Assembly: GCA_036435485.1 (NCBI GenBank)
Contig: CM071600.1
Coordinates: forward strand, 54,929,546-54,993,545
Reading direction: 5' to 3'
DNA from: Saposhnikovia divaricata
Lineage: Eukaryota; Streptophyta; Magnoliopsida; Apiales; Apiaceae
DNA length: 64,000 nucleotides
The translations under genes and the position numbers were made by a program. The notes below the pieces were generated by a model, which saw nothing but the letters and a program-made list of their open reading frames with translations, made no database searches and had not been told where the DNA came from. This document shows positions 34,161-43,701 of this stretch, one piece after another. How positions within the stretch are numbered: the stretch's first letter is position 1; each line of letters opens with the position of its first letter.

Positions 34161-34398
34161 CTCCGTCTGTCCCAGCGAATTCTTTATGCTGGGCATAGTG
34201 ATCTCGACACGTATTTTAAGGCTTCTAAAAATTATAGTTTCATAATTTTTTTTTAATTTTTTTTTTCTTCTGATGTAAAATTTTATTCAAAAAAAGAAAA
34301 TTTTAAAAATAAGTTATGGAACTATATTTAATATACACCTTAAAATGCGTGTCAAGCAATACTGAAAATATATAAAGAAATGGATGGAACGAAGGAAG
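34161..34398. mobile_element. Stowaway-like MITE, degenerate
   Basis: Starts CTCCGTCTGTCCC after a TA and ends GGATGGAACGAAGGAAG before a TA, the decayed terminal repeats of Stowaway (Tc1/mariner-derived) MITEs. Internal complementary segments (CACGTATTTTAAGG and CCTTAAAATGCGTG) support a fold-back element. Confidence 0.7.
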
Positions 34399-34400
34399 TA

Positions 34401-34693
34401 GTACTTACTCTTTTTGGCAATGGAATGCGAGTCATTTGTCAAGTAGTGGTTACATTTTTTGTAATCCTGTATTTTATACAAGGTGTTATGTCTCTCTTAA
34501 CATGTAAGCTGGGTATGCGGATAAGTGGACCTACTTTATATTCAAATACGAAAACCAATATTAATTAAATCATATTGTGTTTATAAGGGTCGTATGGTAT
34601 ATATGTTGTAACATATGTTTGTGAGAGAATCGGATCCTAACAAGATTAACAAAGTAAATACGAAAATTAATCTTGCATGAAGCTAATTTGGAT
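34401..34693. other. 3' flank of the purple acid phosphatase gene
   Basis: AT-rich sequence holding the probable 3' UTR and polyadenylation region of the minus-strand phosphatase gene. No coding frame of its own is supported. Confidence 0.5.
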
Positions 34694-37600
34694 CTAAGCC
34701 GCACAAGCAGTGTTACTAGCAAGGCTCTGTAGCCACAGTCGATCAGATGCAACGGCTTCATCGTCATCATTTCTATGCCATGTCCACTGTGCATATGTTG
34801 AATTTACCACCTCCAATTCACCGTGTCCAAAGCTAGCCTCCCTAAACAGTGATATGCTTGGTTGTGGATCTTGGTACCTGGATAAAATTGTTTTAATGTG
34901 ATACTACATAACAGTACTGGTATAAATTGAAATGAACATGTCATCTAGTGGAAAACAACTTACTTGCTGGCTAGGCCTTCACGGTTGCCACCATCGCCGA
35001 TGGTGATATGAACGGGACCACAATTGTTAGCTTGATCTTTGTATACCCGCGTCTGTCAAAGAGATACACAACATCTAATTAATGAACGGCGCTCATGCCT
35101 CGTCTAGACCGATATAGCGATATTGATGTGAAAGTTAGAAGCTTTAAATTCTTATGGACCCTATACTTAAGTAAATTTGCATGACTAATTCCCAAGTTTG
35201 TTTAAATTTGAAAATTGAAATGAGTTGTCGATAAGAAGAAAGCTTACAAAGCGCTCGTAGGCATGAACATGACCTGAAAATACAATATCCGTGTGTGCTC
35301 CATATATTAAATCTTCCATTGATGCTTTCATGTCAACTGATTCACTCTCTCCTTGATGAGCAGTATTAGAGTTGTACCAGGGCGCATGGATTATCACAAA
35401 CAACCATGGCGTTCGTTTCCTATCAACCTTTCTCAAGTCAGCCTGTAGCCATTGGTACTGATCAGAGCCACTGCTAAAATCAGTGTAAGAACCGAGCATA
35501 ATCACATGAACTCCTGCAACTTCAAAAGAATAGTATAAGTTGGAGCTTGAAGCACTCTCTTCATACGGCATTATCCATCTCGCATTGTAAGCTGTAAATG
35601 GAGTATTGTGAATTATTGGAATTTTTTCCACTTCGTGGTTCCCTTGTGTCACCATCCACGGACGTTGGCTGGCCAGTGGCTCCACTAGGCGACCAAAAGA
35701 GTCCCATTTAGGCTGATCAAAATCTGCGTACGACAAGTCCCCTGGGAGTATCAATAAATCATAGTTGGATTTTGATATGTGGTCAAGTGTTGATTGAGTC
35801 CATTCTGTTTGTCCTAGGTCTCCTGAAAATCAGTTGCAACACAAAAGTTAATAGTATCTAACACGAGCTCATGAACATCTAATTAGACTATCAGAAGCAA
35901 GTATTAACGTATTACCAATTACAGCGAATTTGATTGGAAACTGAGGAGGGGGAGTTATGAAGTTGAATTCTTGGGAGGAACCGCCACAACGATAGAAGTA
36001 TGTTGTGCTAGGCTTCAATGGGCCGATGATTACATCGTGTATAAAGCCAGAAGTATATAATGCATATTTGTAGGTGGAATAAGTCCCGGTTGCTGAAAGC
36101 CCTCTTTTAAATCCTGTCGAGGTACCATATTCTACAGTTGATGGTACAAGGTCTTCTGTGATCCATGATATTCTCATCTTATCATTTCCCACCAAAGATA
36201 TGTGCACCTTCATCATCCAAATACCATCAATATTAGTACCAACTCTCATTAAACTTTGCATTTTATTTTTTTCTGATAAATTATATATGTTTATGTAATA
36301 CTATATATACAAGAGAGATGAGAGAGTATATAGAAGAGATGTTTTTGTTGTATTTAGAAGAGAGGTTGATACATGCTTTTATAGGAAGAAAATGCTACAG
36401 TAAAACCTATTGATACATCATTGCATATGTCATTTTGGTTGTTGAATGGTTGGTGAAGGTTGAATATTTATTTGGTTGAATGTTGAATTGTAGTTGTTGA
36501 ATGGTTGGTGTTGAATATCTTGACACTCCCCCTCAAGTTGGGCAGTCGGTGCTTCAATGCCCAACTTGCGTAAAGTCTCATCGAAGGCTTTAGTATTGAC
36601 TGCTTTTGTCAGGATATCAGCTAATTGATCCTTTGATCGAACAAACGGAAGTTTGATTGTCTTATCTTCCAATTTGTCCTTAATGAAATGTCGATCTATC
36701 TCGACGTGCTTCGTTCTGTCATGCTGGACCGGATTTTCTGAGATACTTATAGCTGCCTTATTGTCACAAAATAGCTTACATGCTATTTTCTGTGGAAAAC
36801 CAAGTTCATTCATGAGTTTCCGAATCCATAGGATTTCGGTTATTCCTTTTGCAATTCCTCTGAATTCTGCCTCTGCACTTGATAAGGCCACCACCTTTTG
36901 TTTTTTACTTCTCCAGGTGACCAAGTTACCACCTACTAGAGTAAAGTACCCAGAAGTGGATTTCCTGCCGTCACGATCTCCTGCCCAGTCTGCATCTGTG
37001 TAGGCAATTAGATCCAGATGATCATTTTTGGCGAAATAAATTCCTGTGCTACTTGTACCCTTTAAGTACCTCAAAATTCTCATTACTGCTGTCATGTGTT
37101 GTACTTGTGGGAGATGCATGAACCTGCTTACCACTCCTACAGCATAAGCTATATCTGGTCTTGTGTGAGCTAAGTAAATGAGTTTTCCCACAATCTTCTG
37201 ATATTGTTCTCTTTTAGCCAGCTTTGCTCCTTCAAGAACTTGAAGACCATGATTAGCAACGATCGGTGTCTCAGCTGGTTTACAGTCTAGCATTCCTGTT
37301 TCTACCAGAAGATCAAGGATATACTTTCTCTGGTGAATGAAGATTCCTTGTTTCGATCTTAGAACTTCTATGCCAAGAAAATACTTGAGAGTCCCCAAAT
37401 CTTTCATCTCAAATTCTTGAAATAGTTTTCCTTTTAAGTCAGTGATCTCTTTCTCATCATTTCCAGTGATAATCATATCATCCACATAAATTATCAAGCA
37501 AGTGATTTTATCTCTAACCTTCTTCAAGAATAGGGTGTGATCTGAGTTGCTTTGATTGTACCCAAACTTCTTCATAGCTTTTGTGAATCTTCCGAACCAT

Positions 37601-40600
37601 GCCCTAGGGGACTGTTTTAGCCCATAAAGTGCCTTCCTCAGTCTACATCCTTCTCCATCTCCAAATTCCTGAGAATACCCTGGTGGTGCCTCCATATATA
37701 CTTCTTCATCAATACTTCCGTGAAGAAAAGCATTTTTTACATCAAACTGGTATATGGGCCACTCCTTGTTTGCTGCTATTGAAAGCAAGACCCGTATTGT
37801 ATCAATCTTGGCTACAGGAGAGAAGGTCTCAGAATAGTCAATTCCATATGTCTGGGTATATCCTTTAGCCACCAGTCGTGCCTTGTATCTTTCAACAGTT
37901 CCATTTGCTCGGTATTTGATAGAGAATACCCATCTGCAACCTACCTTTTTCTTTCCTTTCGGTAGGATGCATTTTTCCCATGTTTTGTTTCTCTGTAGAG
38001 CTGAATACTCATCCTCCATAGCTTGTTTCCACTTTTCATTTCCAAGGGCTTCCTCCACTGTTTTGGGAATGTCAGTGGAGTATACAGAGGCGGTAAAAGC
38101 CATGGCTGTGCTGGACAAGTTCTCATTGCTGATTCTCTCTACAGGATATTTAGACCGTTGGGCCTCATACTCTGGATCATATCTTCTCGGTGGAACTCCT
38201 CTTGTACTTCTCGGGGGTAACTGATACCTGTTTGGAATATTATCACTAGAAAAAATATTAGTTTCAGTAATAGCATCAGTTCCAGAGTTCTCAGAATTAA
38301 CCTCTTCTGAGGAGAGGTCATCAGAAGGATGCTCACTAGACGGAACTGGAGTGGACATAAGAGGAGATACTGATGGAGGAGGAGATACTGATGCTTCAGG
38401 AGCAACATCGGTGGTATTACCTACTTGTGTTCTAGGATCTGGATTCATCACTTCTGGATATGTTAACCAGCTAAGGTCATCAAGGTCATCACTCAAACTC
38501 TCCCCCTGAGGACTAAGCTGGGTATAATAGTAAGACTGTTCAAAGAACTCACAGTCTAAAGTAGTGTGGATTTTGTCGTGGATAGGATCATAACACCGAT
38601 ACCCCTTTTGATTAACCCCATACCCAAGAAAGACACATTTAACAGCCCTGGGTTCTAGTTTGGTGCGTACCCCCTTTTGAAGATGAACATAGACAATGCA
38701 TCCAAAGACTCGAGGAGGTAAGGAATGTGAAGATGGAATTGAGACGTGTGACCCAAGAGTATTGAGGGGTGTGTCGTAATTGAGGGGTTTTGTAGGAAGA
38801 CGATTGGTGAGATAGGTAGCAGTAACAATAGCTTCGGGCCAGAAATGAACAGGAACGTGAGATTCGATCATAAGGGCTCGGGTGATTTCAAGAAGGGTTC
38901 TATTTTTCCGCTCGGCTACACCATTCTGTTGAGGTGTGTAAGAACATGTGGTTTGGTGGAGGAGGCCATGGTCAATAATGAACTGTTTCATGTTCAAGTT
39001 AACGTATTCCCCCCCATTGTCCGACCGTAAAATTTTTGGTTGAGCTTTGAACTGAGTACAAATCATGTGGTAGAATTTAACAAAGACATCAAACATTTCG
39101 GACTTGTGTTTTAAAAAATACACCCAGCTCATACGAGTACAATCATCCACAAATAAAACAAAATATGAAAAATTATGAAGGGTAAAATCTGGAACTGGTC
39201 CCCATACATCAGAATGAATCAAGGCAAATGGTTGAGTACTATGAGTCATACTAGGATAATATGAGTGCTTATGGCTTTTAGCTAAAACACATGCTTCACA
39301 GTTCAAATCTACGGCAATGTTCTTTAAAGAGGGAAATAATCGTTTGAGATAACCTATGGAGGGGTGACCTAGCCGACGGTGCCACATCCAGAGTTGATGT
39401 TCTGGTGATCCATGAGCAAGCAAAGCTTTACAGTTTTGAGTCTTCTCATTCACATAGTATAATCCTCCTCGTTCAGTACCATGACCAATGATCCGTCCCG
39501 TCTGAGCATCCTGCACAACACAACCAGATGATGTCATTAGAACAGTACAGTCAAGTTCCCTAGTTAACTGGCTAACAGATAAAAGCTTATGAGTAAGACT
39601 AGGAATTAAGAGGCAGTTTTGTAAATGGATACTAGAGGTAACATCCACAGTTCCGGCCTGGGTAACGGGAATATATTCTCCGTTTGCACTTTGTATTTGG
39701 GTACGATGAGTGTTGTTGGAGGACATAATATCGGTAGAATCATAGGTCATTGTGTCGGTGGCCCCACAATCAAAAATCCATGGATTGGATATTTGGTTGC
39801 ATAGGAGGCCCAAAGAATTTTGATTTCCGGTGACTTTGCTTTCACGGACTGTACCTGCTGTCTGATCAGTATGTGGCGCTGTTGTGAGGAGTTTGTCGCC
39901 GTTACCATCCGGACCACCTACAGCTAGGTTGGCCTTACCGCCGGTTCTGGAAATTATAGCCTTGGAGGCGGGCTTCTTCTGCTTCAGGTCGTCCCACCAT
40001 TCTGGATACCCGATGATTTTGAAACACCCCTCCTTGGTGTGTTTCGCACCACCACAATGGCTGCACTTGAGCTGGGTTTTATCCTCTCGTTGGAATGACG
40101 AGGATTCTGACCGGTGTTTCACGAGGAGCCCACTACCAATCTCTGAAGGTTCTCGTCCCAATGATGAGTTGCTAGCCATTATGCCGCGACGGGCGATCTC
40201 CCGTCTTATGGACGCGTAGGCTGCGTCAATGGTGGGTAGTGGATCTTGATATAATATATCCCTCTTTTCTTTGTCTAGAGTATCGCTTACTCCGGCCAGA
40301 AATTGGTACAATCTTTGTCTTTGTATGAAGGAATTAAATAAAGTAATGTCCTCTGCACACTTCATGGGGTTGGGCATTCTTCTGTCTATTTCCTTCCACA
40401 GAGTGTTGAGTTTACTGAAATAAATTTCTATAGTGTCCCTTCCTTGTCTCATAGTTGATGCCTTTGAACTTAGATCATAGATCTGGAGTTCATCTCGCCC
40501 ACTGCTAAGGAGAGTTTCAATTCCCTTCCATAGTTCCCGGGCAGTCTTGTAATCCAGAAATTGGTTCACAAGTTCTCCATCAATATTTTCAATGATCCAA

Positions 40601-42040
40601 GACAAGACCATCGAGTCCTTTTGAGCCCACTGTTGGTACTCAGGGTCATCTGGTGGAACGGGATTGGTCGTGATATGGTTGAGCCGGCCTCGACCACCAA
40701 TAGCAATATGCATTAATTTACACCATTTGGTGTAATTAGTGAAATTTAGATTTTCGGCAACACGCACCGTTTGTGATATTCCGGTTTCTGGGAGGTTTGG
40801 ATTTTTTTGTAGTTTCTGAAATAATTGGAACATTTGTTCCATTTGTTCCATAGAGACTAATTGTGTTGTGGTTTCTGGTTGTTCCGCCATTTTTGGAACA
40901 GTGAATAGTGAACAGTGAACAGTGAATAGTGAACAGTGAACAGTGCCTTCGTCTCCGGCGATGAACAGTGCTTCGTCTCCGGCGATGAACAGTAACTTCC
41001 GACCGAAATAGTGACCGGAAAAATAAAAAAAATTCCGAATCCCAAATCAAACCTTATGGCTCTGATACCATGATAAATTATATATGTTTATGTAATACTA
41101 TATATACAAGAGAGATGAGAGAGTATATAGAAGAGATGTTTTTGTTGTATTTAGAAGAGAGGTTGATACATGCTTTTATAGGAAGAAAATGCTACAGTAA
41201 AACCTATTGATACATCATTGCATATGTCATTTTGGTTGTTGAATGGTTGGTGAAGGTTGAATATTTATTTGGTTGAATGTTGAATTGTAGTTGTTGAATG
41301 GTTGGTGTTGAATATCTTGACATTTTCACTTATATTAGTAGGGTCACGCTCTATGGAGGGCCACACTAAACTAAGAACCTAAGAACCTGAGAACTAGCTA
41401 TAATAAGTTCAGTAGTGGAACTTATTTTTACTTTCTAGAAAAAGCAAGTTCGGTTGTAGAACTTTTAATGTCATGTGCAAAACTTTGAAAAAGAAGCAAA
41501 TTCAATTATAAAATTTTTAATTTCATGTACATGACTTTGAAATTCAATAGCAGGACACTATATTTTTATTATGAAACAAAATAGGTTCTACAGTAGGATC
41601 CAATGGTTCTCCGGTTCTCTTTTAAATAGTGGTTCTCATTTGAACTATATTAGTATCGATATATCTGGCATCGAAATTGCTCTGTTATACTGCAGAAAAG
41701 TACTCCGCCAGGGAATAAACGTTAAATTGATCATCAACTAGTATATATAATAGTAAGATTGTAAGAATGCCAGTACACTGCATGTGTGGAAACAGACAAA
41801 CGCAAATTTGTTCATCTACCTAAACAGAAAATTTAAGAAATTATCATACACAGAAAGAGATGAGTAAAAACAAAGCACCTGTTGGGGAGAAGTGGAATCG
41901 GAATCTTGAAGAACAGAAACAAACACAGAGTTGCGTGCAGGAGGCCTCTCATAAGAATCAACACCAGTGCCCCATGATTCCATAATTATCAAAATCATCA
42001 AAATCGCAACGCCACGAAAGCCAAACACTTTGGCCGCCAT
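34694..42040 (-). CDS. Purple acid phosphatase, five exons, 433 aa (closest in form to Arabidopsis PAP18-type)
   Basis: Predicted exons, minus strand: 42040-41879, 36207-35916, 35822-35248, 35052-34964, 34877-34694. All introns are GT-AG, phases join exactly, and the stop is a TAG at 34696-34694. Residues 1-25 form a signal peptide with a hydrophobic core (VAILMILIIM), so the enzyme is secreted or vacuolar. An N-terminal fibronectin-like domain (residues about 50-145) precedes the metallophosphatase domain. All seven di-metal ligands are present: Asp153 (GDLG), Asp180 and Tyr183 (GDLSY), Asn213 (GNHE), His297 (IIHAPWYN), His336 and His338 (GHVHAYER). A glycosylation site NST is at 398. The enzyme hydrolyses phosphate monoesters, and this class is often phosphate-starvation related. 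The 433-residue length fits plant low-molecular-weight PAPs. Intron 1 is 5671 bp because a Copia element sits in it. The exon model is inferred, not confirmed by cDNA. Confidence 0.93.
36274..36525 (-). repeat. 3' LTR of the intronic Copia (252 bp)
   Basis: On the minus strand it runs TGTCAAGATATTC to ATAATTTATCA. A TATA box (TATAAAAG on the minus strand) lies at 36377-36384. Transcription from it would enter the remaining intron and exon 2 of the phosphatase gene. Confidence 0.97.
36430..40890 (-). CDS. Copia gag-pol polyprotein, 1486 aa, uninterrupted
   Basis: The ATG at 40890 (MAEQPETTTQ) opens a gag-pol in one frame. Gag core: FTNYTKWCKLMHIAIGGRG near residue 50. CCHC knuckle CSHCGGAKHTKEGC near 290. 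Protease active site FDCGATDTM near 375 has Cys where Ser or Thr is usual. Then the pre-integrase HRRLGHPS, integrase with HSDVWGP, LRSDNGGEY and PQQNGVAERKNRT, RT with FDVKNAFLHG and IYVDDMIITG, and RNase H with YTDADWAGDRDGRKSTSGY, SSAEAEFRG and PVQHDRTKHVEIDRHFI. The stop lies inside the 3' LTR, so the C-terminus is encoded by the polypurine tract and about 95 bases of LTR. All catalytic Asp and Glu positions I can see are kept. Confidence 0.96.
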   Translation of the reverse strand: MAEQPETTTQLVSMEQMEQMFQLFQKLQKNPNLPETGISQTVRVAENLNFTNYTKWCKLMHIAIGGRGRLNHITTNPVPPDDPEYQQWAQKDSMVLSWIIENIDGELVNQFLDYKTARELWKGIETLLSSGRDELQIYDLSSKASTMRQGRDTIEIYFSKLNTLWKEIDRRMPNPMKCAEDITLFNSFIQRQRLYQFLAGVSDTLDKEKRDILYQDPLPTIDAAYASIRREIARRGIMASNSSLGREPSEIGSGLLVKHRSESSSFQREDKTQLKCSHCGGAKHTKEGCFKIIGYPEWWDDLKQKKPASKAIISRTGGKANLAVGGPDGNGDKLLTTAPHTDQTAGTVRESKVTGNQNSLGLLCNQISNPWIFDCGATDTMTYDSTDIMSSNNTHRTQIQSANGEYIPVTQAGTVDVTSSIHLQNCLLIPSLTHKLLSVSQLTRELDCTVLMTSSGCVVQDAQTGRIIGHGTERGGLYYVNEKTQNCKALLAHGSPEHQLWMWHRRLGHPSIGYLKRLFPSLKNIAVDLNCEACVLAKSHKHSYYPSMTHSTQPFALIHSDVWGPVPDFTLHNFSYFVLFVDDCTRMSWVYFLKHKSEMFDVFVKFYHMICTQFKAQPKILRSDNGGEYVNLNMKQFIIDHGLLHQTTCSYTPQQNGVAERKNRTLLEITRALMIESHVPVHFWPEAIVTATYLTNRLPTKPLNYDTPLNTLGSHVSIPSSHSLPPRVFGCIVYVHLQKGVRTKLEPRAVKCVFLGYGVNQKGYRCYDPIHDKIHTTLDCEFFEQSYYYTQLSPQGESLSDDLDDLSWLTYPEVMNPDPRTQVGNTTDVAPEASVSPPPSVSPLMSTPVPSSEHPSDDLSSEEVNSENSGTDAITETNIFSSDNIPNRYQLPPRSTRGVPPRRYDPEYEAQRSKYPVERISNENLSSTAMAFTASVYSTDIPKTVEEALGNEKWKQAMEDEYSALQRNKTWEKCILPKGKKKVGCRWVFSIKYRANGTVERYKARLVAKGYTQTYGIDYSETFSPVAKIDTIRVLLSIAANKEWPIYQFDVKNAFLHGSIDEEVYMEAPPGYSQEFGDGEGCRLRKALYGLKQSPRAWFGRFTKAMKKFGYNQSNSDHTLFLKKVRDKITCLIIYVDDMIITGNDEKEITDLKGKLFQEFEMKDLGTLKYFLGIEVLRSKQGIFIHQRKYILDLLVETGMLDCKPAETPIVANHGLQVLEGAKLAKREQYQKIVGKLIYLAHTRPDIAYAVGVVSRFMHLPQVQHMTAVMRILRYLKGTSSTGIYFAKNDHLDLIAYTDADWAGDRDGRKSTSGYFTLVGGNLVTWRSKKQKVVALSSAEAEFRGIAKGITEILWIRKLMNELGFPQKIACKLFCDNKAAISISENPVQHDRTKHVEIDRHFIKDKLEDKTIKLPFVRSKDQLADILTKAVNTKAFDETLRKLGIEAPTAQLEGECQDIQHQPFNNYNSTFNQINIQPSPTIQQPK
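36526..36540 (-). other. Polypurine tract of the intronic Copia
   Basis: On the minus strand ACTTGAGGGGGAG lies directly before the 3' LTR. It is also translated as part of the pol C-terminus. Confidence 0.92.
40896..41000 (-). repeat. Tandem repeats in the Copia leader, just upstream of the gag ATG
   Basis: Seven copies of a 7-bp unit (GAACAGT or GAATAGT on the plus strand) fill 40896-40944. Two copies of a unit of about 25 bp (CTTCGTCTCCGGCGATGAAC plus a few bases) follow to about 40993. Together they lie between the PBS and the gag start codon. Confidence 0.9.
41058..41070 (-). other. Primer binding site of the intronic Copia, initiator-Met tRNA
   Basis: On the minus strand TGGTATCAGAGCC follows the 5' LTR without a gap. 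Confidence 0.95.
41071..41322 (-). repeat. 5' LTR of the intronic Copia (252 bp)
   Basis: Identical by eye to 36274-36525. The TATA box is at 41174-41181 on the minus strand. The target duplication TTTTC lies at 41323-41327. Confidence 0.97.
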
Positions 42041-42153
42041 GCCACCAAATTCAAATTTTTACTTTCGATGCTAGAGAAAATGAGATAAATATCTGTATCA
42101 ATATCTTAATTTCTATACGAAGTCTGAGAACTATGAAGGCAGTTTATGTGTTG

Positions 42154-42161
42154 TATATATA
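42154..42161 (-). promoter_or_regulatory. Likely TATA box of the phosphatase gene
   Basis: TATATATA about 115 bases upstream of the ATG at 42040, a plausible distance for a plant TATA box plus a short 5' UTR. Confidence 0.5.
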
Positions 42162-42209
42162 CACAGATTCATGAGGGGTGGGATGTGTGTTTAGAGACCG
42201 GTACAAATC

Positions 42210-42215
42210 CACGTG
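42210..42215. promoter_or_regulatory. G-box in the phosphatase promoter
   Basis: CACGTG within CCACGTGTCGG, a G-box/ABRE-type core bound by bHLH and bZIP factors, about 170 bases upstream of the ATG. I did not find a P1BS (GNATATNC) phosphate-starvation element in a quick reading of the adjacent 800 bases. Confidence 0.45.
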
Positions 42216-42299
42216 TCGGCAAACTTATAAGGCTTCATTGTCAATATGTCCGGATAAAATCATTAACGTCTCTTCTCATGTTTTCAACGATTAACTTAT

Positions 42300-43676
42300 T
42301 AATCGACCTCCTTGTACTCTTCTAGTTCCTTTCATTACTTTCAGTTTTTATATAAACAAATTTAAGTTTTAATTTTACAATTCGTTCTATTTTGTGTTGG
42401 CTAAATTTATATTGAAAAATTATATGGATAAAATATGCATTTATTTTCTGAGAAAATGTAAAAAAATGGATGAGTATTAATTCTTAAGGTCGACTATATA
42501 AATAATTTCAAAAACTAGTCAATCACTAGTATGACAAATTTAAATGAGCAGATATTTTAAATTATCGACTAAATATTAAAGATTGGTAAAGATCCTTACA
42601 CCCTTGATGTAATTGGGGTGCACTATATATATCTTTTTCCTCGTAATGACGAATATTTGGGAAATTTATATATTATAAATTAGTGGATAACCGGTTTGAT
42701 ATCTATATTTAGGTTTGGACAAGATTTTGTATTGATTTTGACCAACTGGATAATCAATTTTTAGGTTTGATATCCATATTACATTTGGATAAAGTTTGTA
42801 TACAAATTTAAATACTATTAATATAAGATTATTAATGAAAATATGAATAAATTTTTTAATTTTGGTAAGCTTATTAATACATATTATCACATAACAGATA
42901 TAGAAGATCTAAATAATTTTATTTTTGATTACATTTGTTATAATATAGAAAAATACTATTTTATTAATATTATTTCTTTCAATATTGATTTATTTGATCT
43001 TAAATATAAAGCTGTTTTCTTTATTTAATCGTTATTATTATATATCATAATTATTATAAAATCTAAATTTAAACTACCGTAGACATAACACAGATCATAA
43101 TCTAGTAAATGAATAATAATTGAATAAATTACTAGTTTGTTAAAATATCTTTTGTACTCATATAGGCCCAAAATAAGACGCGGGTTGAGAGCCAACCCTG
43201 CATTAAACGGTGTGATGTTATCAGAGACTCTGCGGTTATGCTTTTAGCATATGCTCTCCTGCCTCTTTCTTATTTTCTCTACGACTTTCTAATGACAGCA
43301 CCAGTATTAAATTTAATGGACAACGTCCCCCGCGAGTTCACACTTGATTCATTATTTTGTTAAAACTTTGAGCTCATCAATAATATATTAATATCAGAAA
43401 ACATACATTACATGCTTACTCAAACCTACATACATTTTTTTTCCCAATTATACGCACTCACACGCAGTGGCAGACGCAGAAAAAAATTTAGGGGATCAAT
43501 TTATATTACAAAGAAAAAATTTAAATAATTTTGATTTTAATTATAAATCTTTTTACAAAATTTAAAAAAAAACAACACATTGCTGAGAAGCGAACACGGT
43601 TTGCCTTGAAAATAACACAAGTTTTTACCACCTAAGCTACATAGAAGTTCTGAAATAATGCATAACTAGCATAAAA
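42300..43676. other. AT-rich upstream intergenic region
   Basis: Between the phosphatase promoter and the Helitron-like end I see no gene. Short open frames on both strands at 42666-43028 are Asn/Ile/Tyr/Phe-rich, as expected for random AT-rich DNA. Confidence 0.5.
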
Positions 43677-43701
43677 ACCCGTGCGAGGCACGGGTCGCTA
43701 G
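43677..43701 (+). mobile_element. Helitron-like 3' terminus
   Basis: Perfect hairpin CCCGTGC-GAG-GCACGGG (43677-43693), then TCG and CTAG (43698-43701). This matches the plant Helitron 3' end plan of a short GC hairpin and CTRR. The base after CTAG is C rather than the usual T. The 5' end is not identified. Confidence 0.6.

Larger units (their letters stand above)
36274..41322 (-). mobile_element. Intact, very young Ty1/Copia element in intron 1 of the phosphatase gene (5049 bp)
   Basis: The 252-bp LTRs (36274-36525 and 41071-41322) look identical by eye. Target duplications TTTTC lie at 36269-36273 and 41323-41327. The PBS (41058-41070) abuts the 5' LTR, the polypurine tract abuts the 3' LTR, and gag-pol is a single open frame without lesions. 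The element lies in the same transcriptional orientation as the host gene, 66 bp from the exon 2 acceptor. It may still be capable of transposition. I do not assign the Copia lineage. Confidence 0.97.

Noticed and set aside
34710..34901. Plus-strand frame of 63 codons over the last exon of the phosphatase gene
   Set aside because: Opposite-strand shadow of the real exon, which has a conserved protein and matching splice sites.
40896..40944. Regular short repeats that could suggest a CRISPR array
   Set aside because: Units are 7 bp with no spacers and lie in a retrotransposon leader of a plant genome.
42666..43028. Two overlapping frames of 60-75 codons on opposite strands
   Set aside because: Asn/Ile/Tyr/Phe-rich composition expected from random AT-rich DNA; no motif or support.
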